Shown here in pieces: positions 63,861 to 64,000 of a stretch of DNA of 64,000 nt. Where the stretch lies: assembly GCA_023014485.1 (NCBI GenBank), contig JAJOZX010009431.1:1-64000 (forward strand), given 5' to 3'. Both the position numbers and the translations under genes were made by a program. The notes under the pieces were generated by a model. The model was not told where the DNA came from and searched no databases. It saw only the letters and a program-made list of their open reading frames with translations. This DNA is from Bathynomus jamesi. Taxonomy: Eukaryota; Arthropoda; Malacostraca; Isopoda; Cirolanidae. The first letter of the stretch is position 1; the number at the start of each line of letters is the position of its first letter.

Positions 63861-64000
63861 CTTTGTTATACTCTTCATACTTTTTCTTTTTCTTTTCTCA
63901 TCCTCTCTTTACTTGCAAGTCTGTAGTTTGCATGGTATGACAATGTTCTTTGAGTTAAGACTGTGTTTGAATAGTTTGTAAGCGTTCTTATTTTACTTCT

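Overview
The window is eukaryotic, AT-rich and made almost entirely of transposable elements. I find no intact host gene. The mix points to an arthropod: Penelope-like elements, CR1/Jockey-type LINEs, many Tc1/mariner copies whose ends read CAGGGTG and sit in TA, hAT elements with 8-bp duplications, CCTAACC-type motifs, and long (TA)n, (CT)n and (CA)n tracts. A species cannot be named from sequence alone.

Layout. 1-4205: the N-terminal end of an uncharacterised multi-copy protein family at the edge, a hAT MITE, and SINEs that carry a tRNA-like module. 4205-5372: a hammerhead-ribozyme-bearing block split by a 999-bp TIR element that encodes a 212-aa protein. 5392-8916: LINE family Z copy A (minus), with CCCH zinc fingers in ORF1. 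9262-11895: Penelope-like element (PLE) copies head to head. 11952-14010: a hAT element, a rearranged mariner and a solo ribozyme block. 14164-18215: an old LINE broken by a foldback element and by a younger LINE. 18216-23304: a second copy of the uncharacterised protein family, split from its 3' flank by a hAT MITE. 23305-24475: a mariner. 24540-35384: SINEs, hAT elements, a mariner and large palindromes. 35385-39440: a nest four deep (foldback element, 5S-derived SINE, LINE, hAT MITE). 39737-47080: LINE fragments, a 31-bp minisatellite, a foldback mariner, a pseudogene and a CR1 end. 48055-49684: hAT elements. 50312-52985: a 2.7-kb PLE palindrome with a ribozyme block at each end. 53041-57250: LINE family Z copy C. 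57654-62389: a perfect 40-bp hairpin, foldback elements and mariner derivatives. 62642-63860: the best copy of the uncharacterised protein family.

Themes. The strongest unexplained signal is the density of long inverted repeats. Unrelated repeat classes, including retroelements that should lack terminal inverted repeats (PLE, SINE), appear as head-to-head pairs, usually bounded by (TA)n. In the PLE pair the arms differ by scattered substitutions and indels, which argues against a simple read artefact. The second signal is a 40-nt motif, present four times, that folds as a type I hammerhead ribozyme with a self-complementary GCGC stem III. In the PLE palindrome it lies downstream of the PLE reading frame in the sense orientation. 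Nearly all coding regions are truncated or frameshifted. The most coding-competent are the 390-aa RT segment of LINE Z copy C, the RT of the younger LINE (15804-17108), the ORF inside the 4351-5349 element and the 303-aa frame at 62642-63553.
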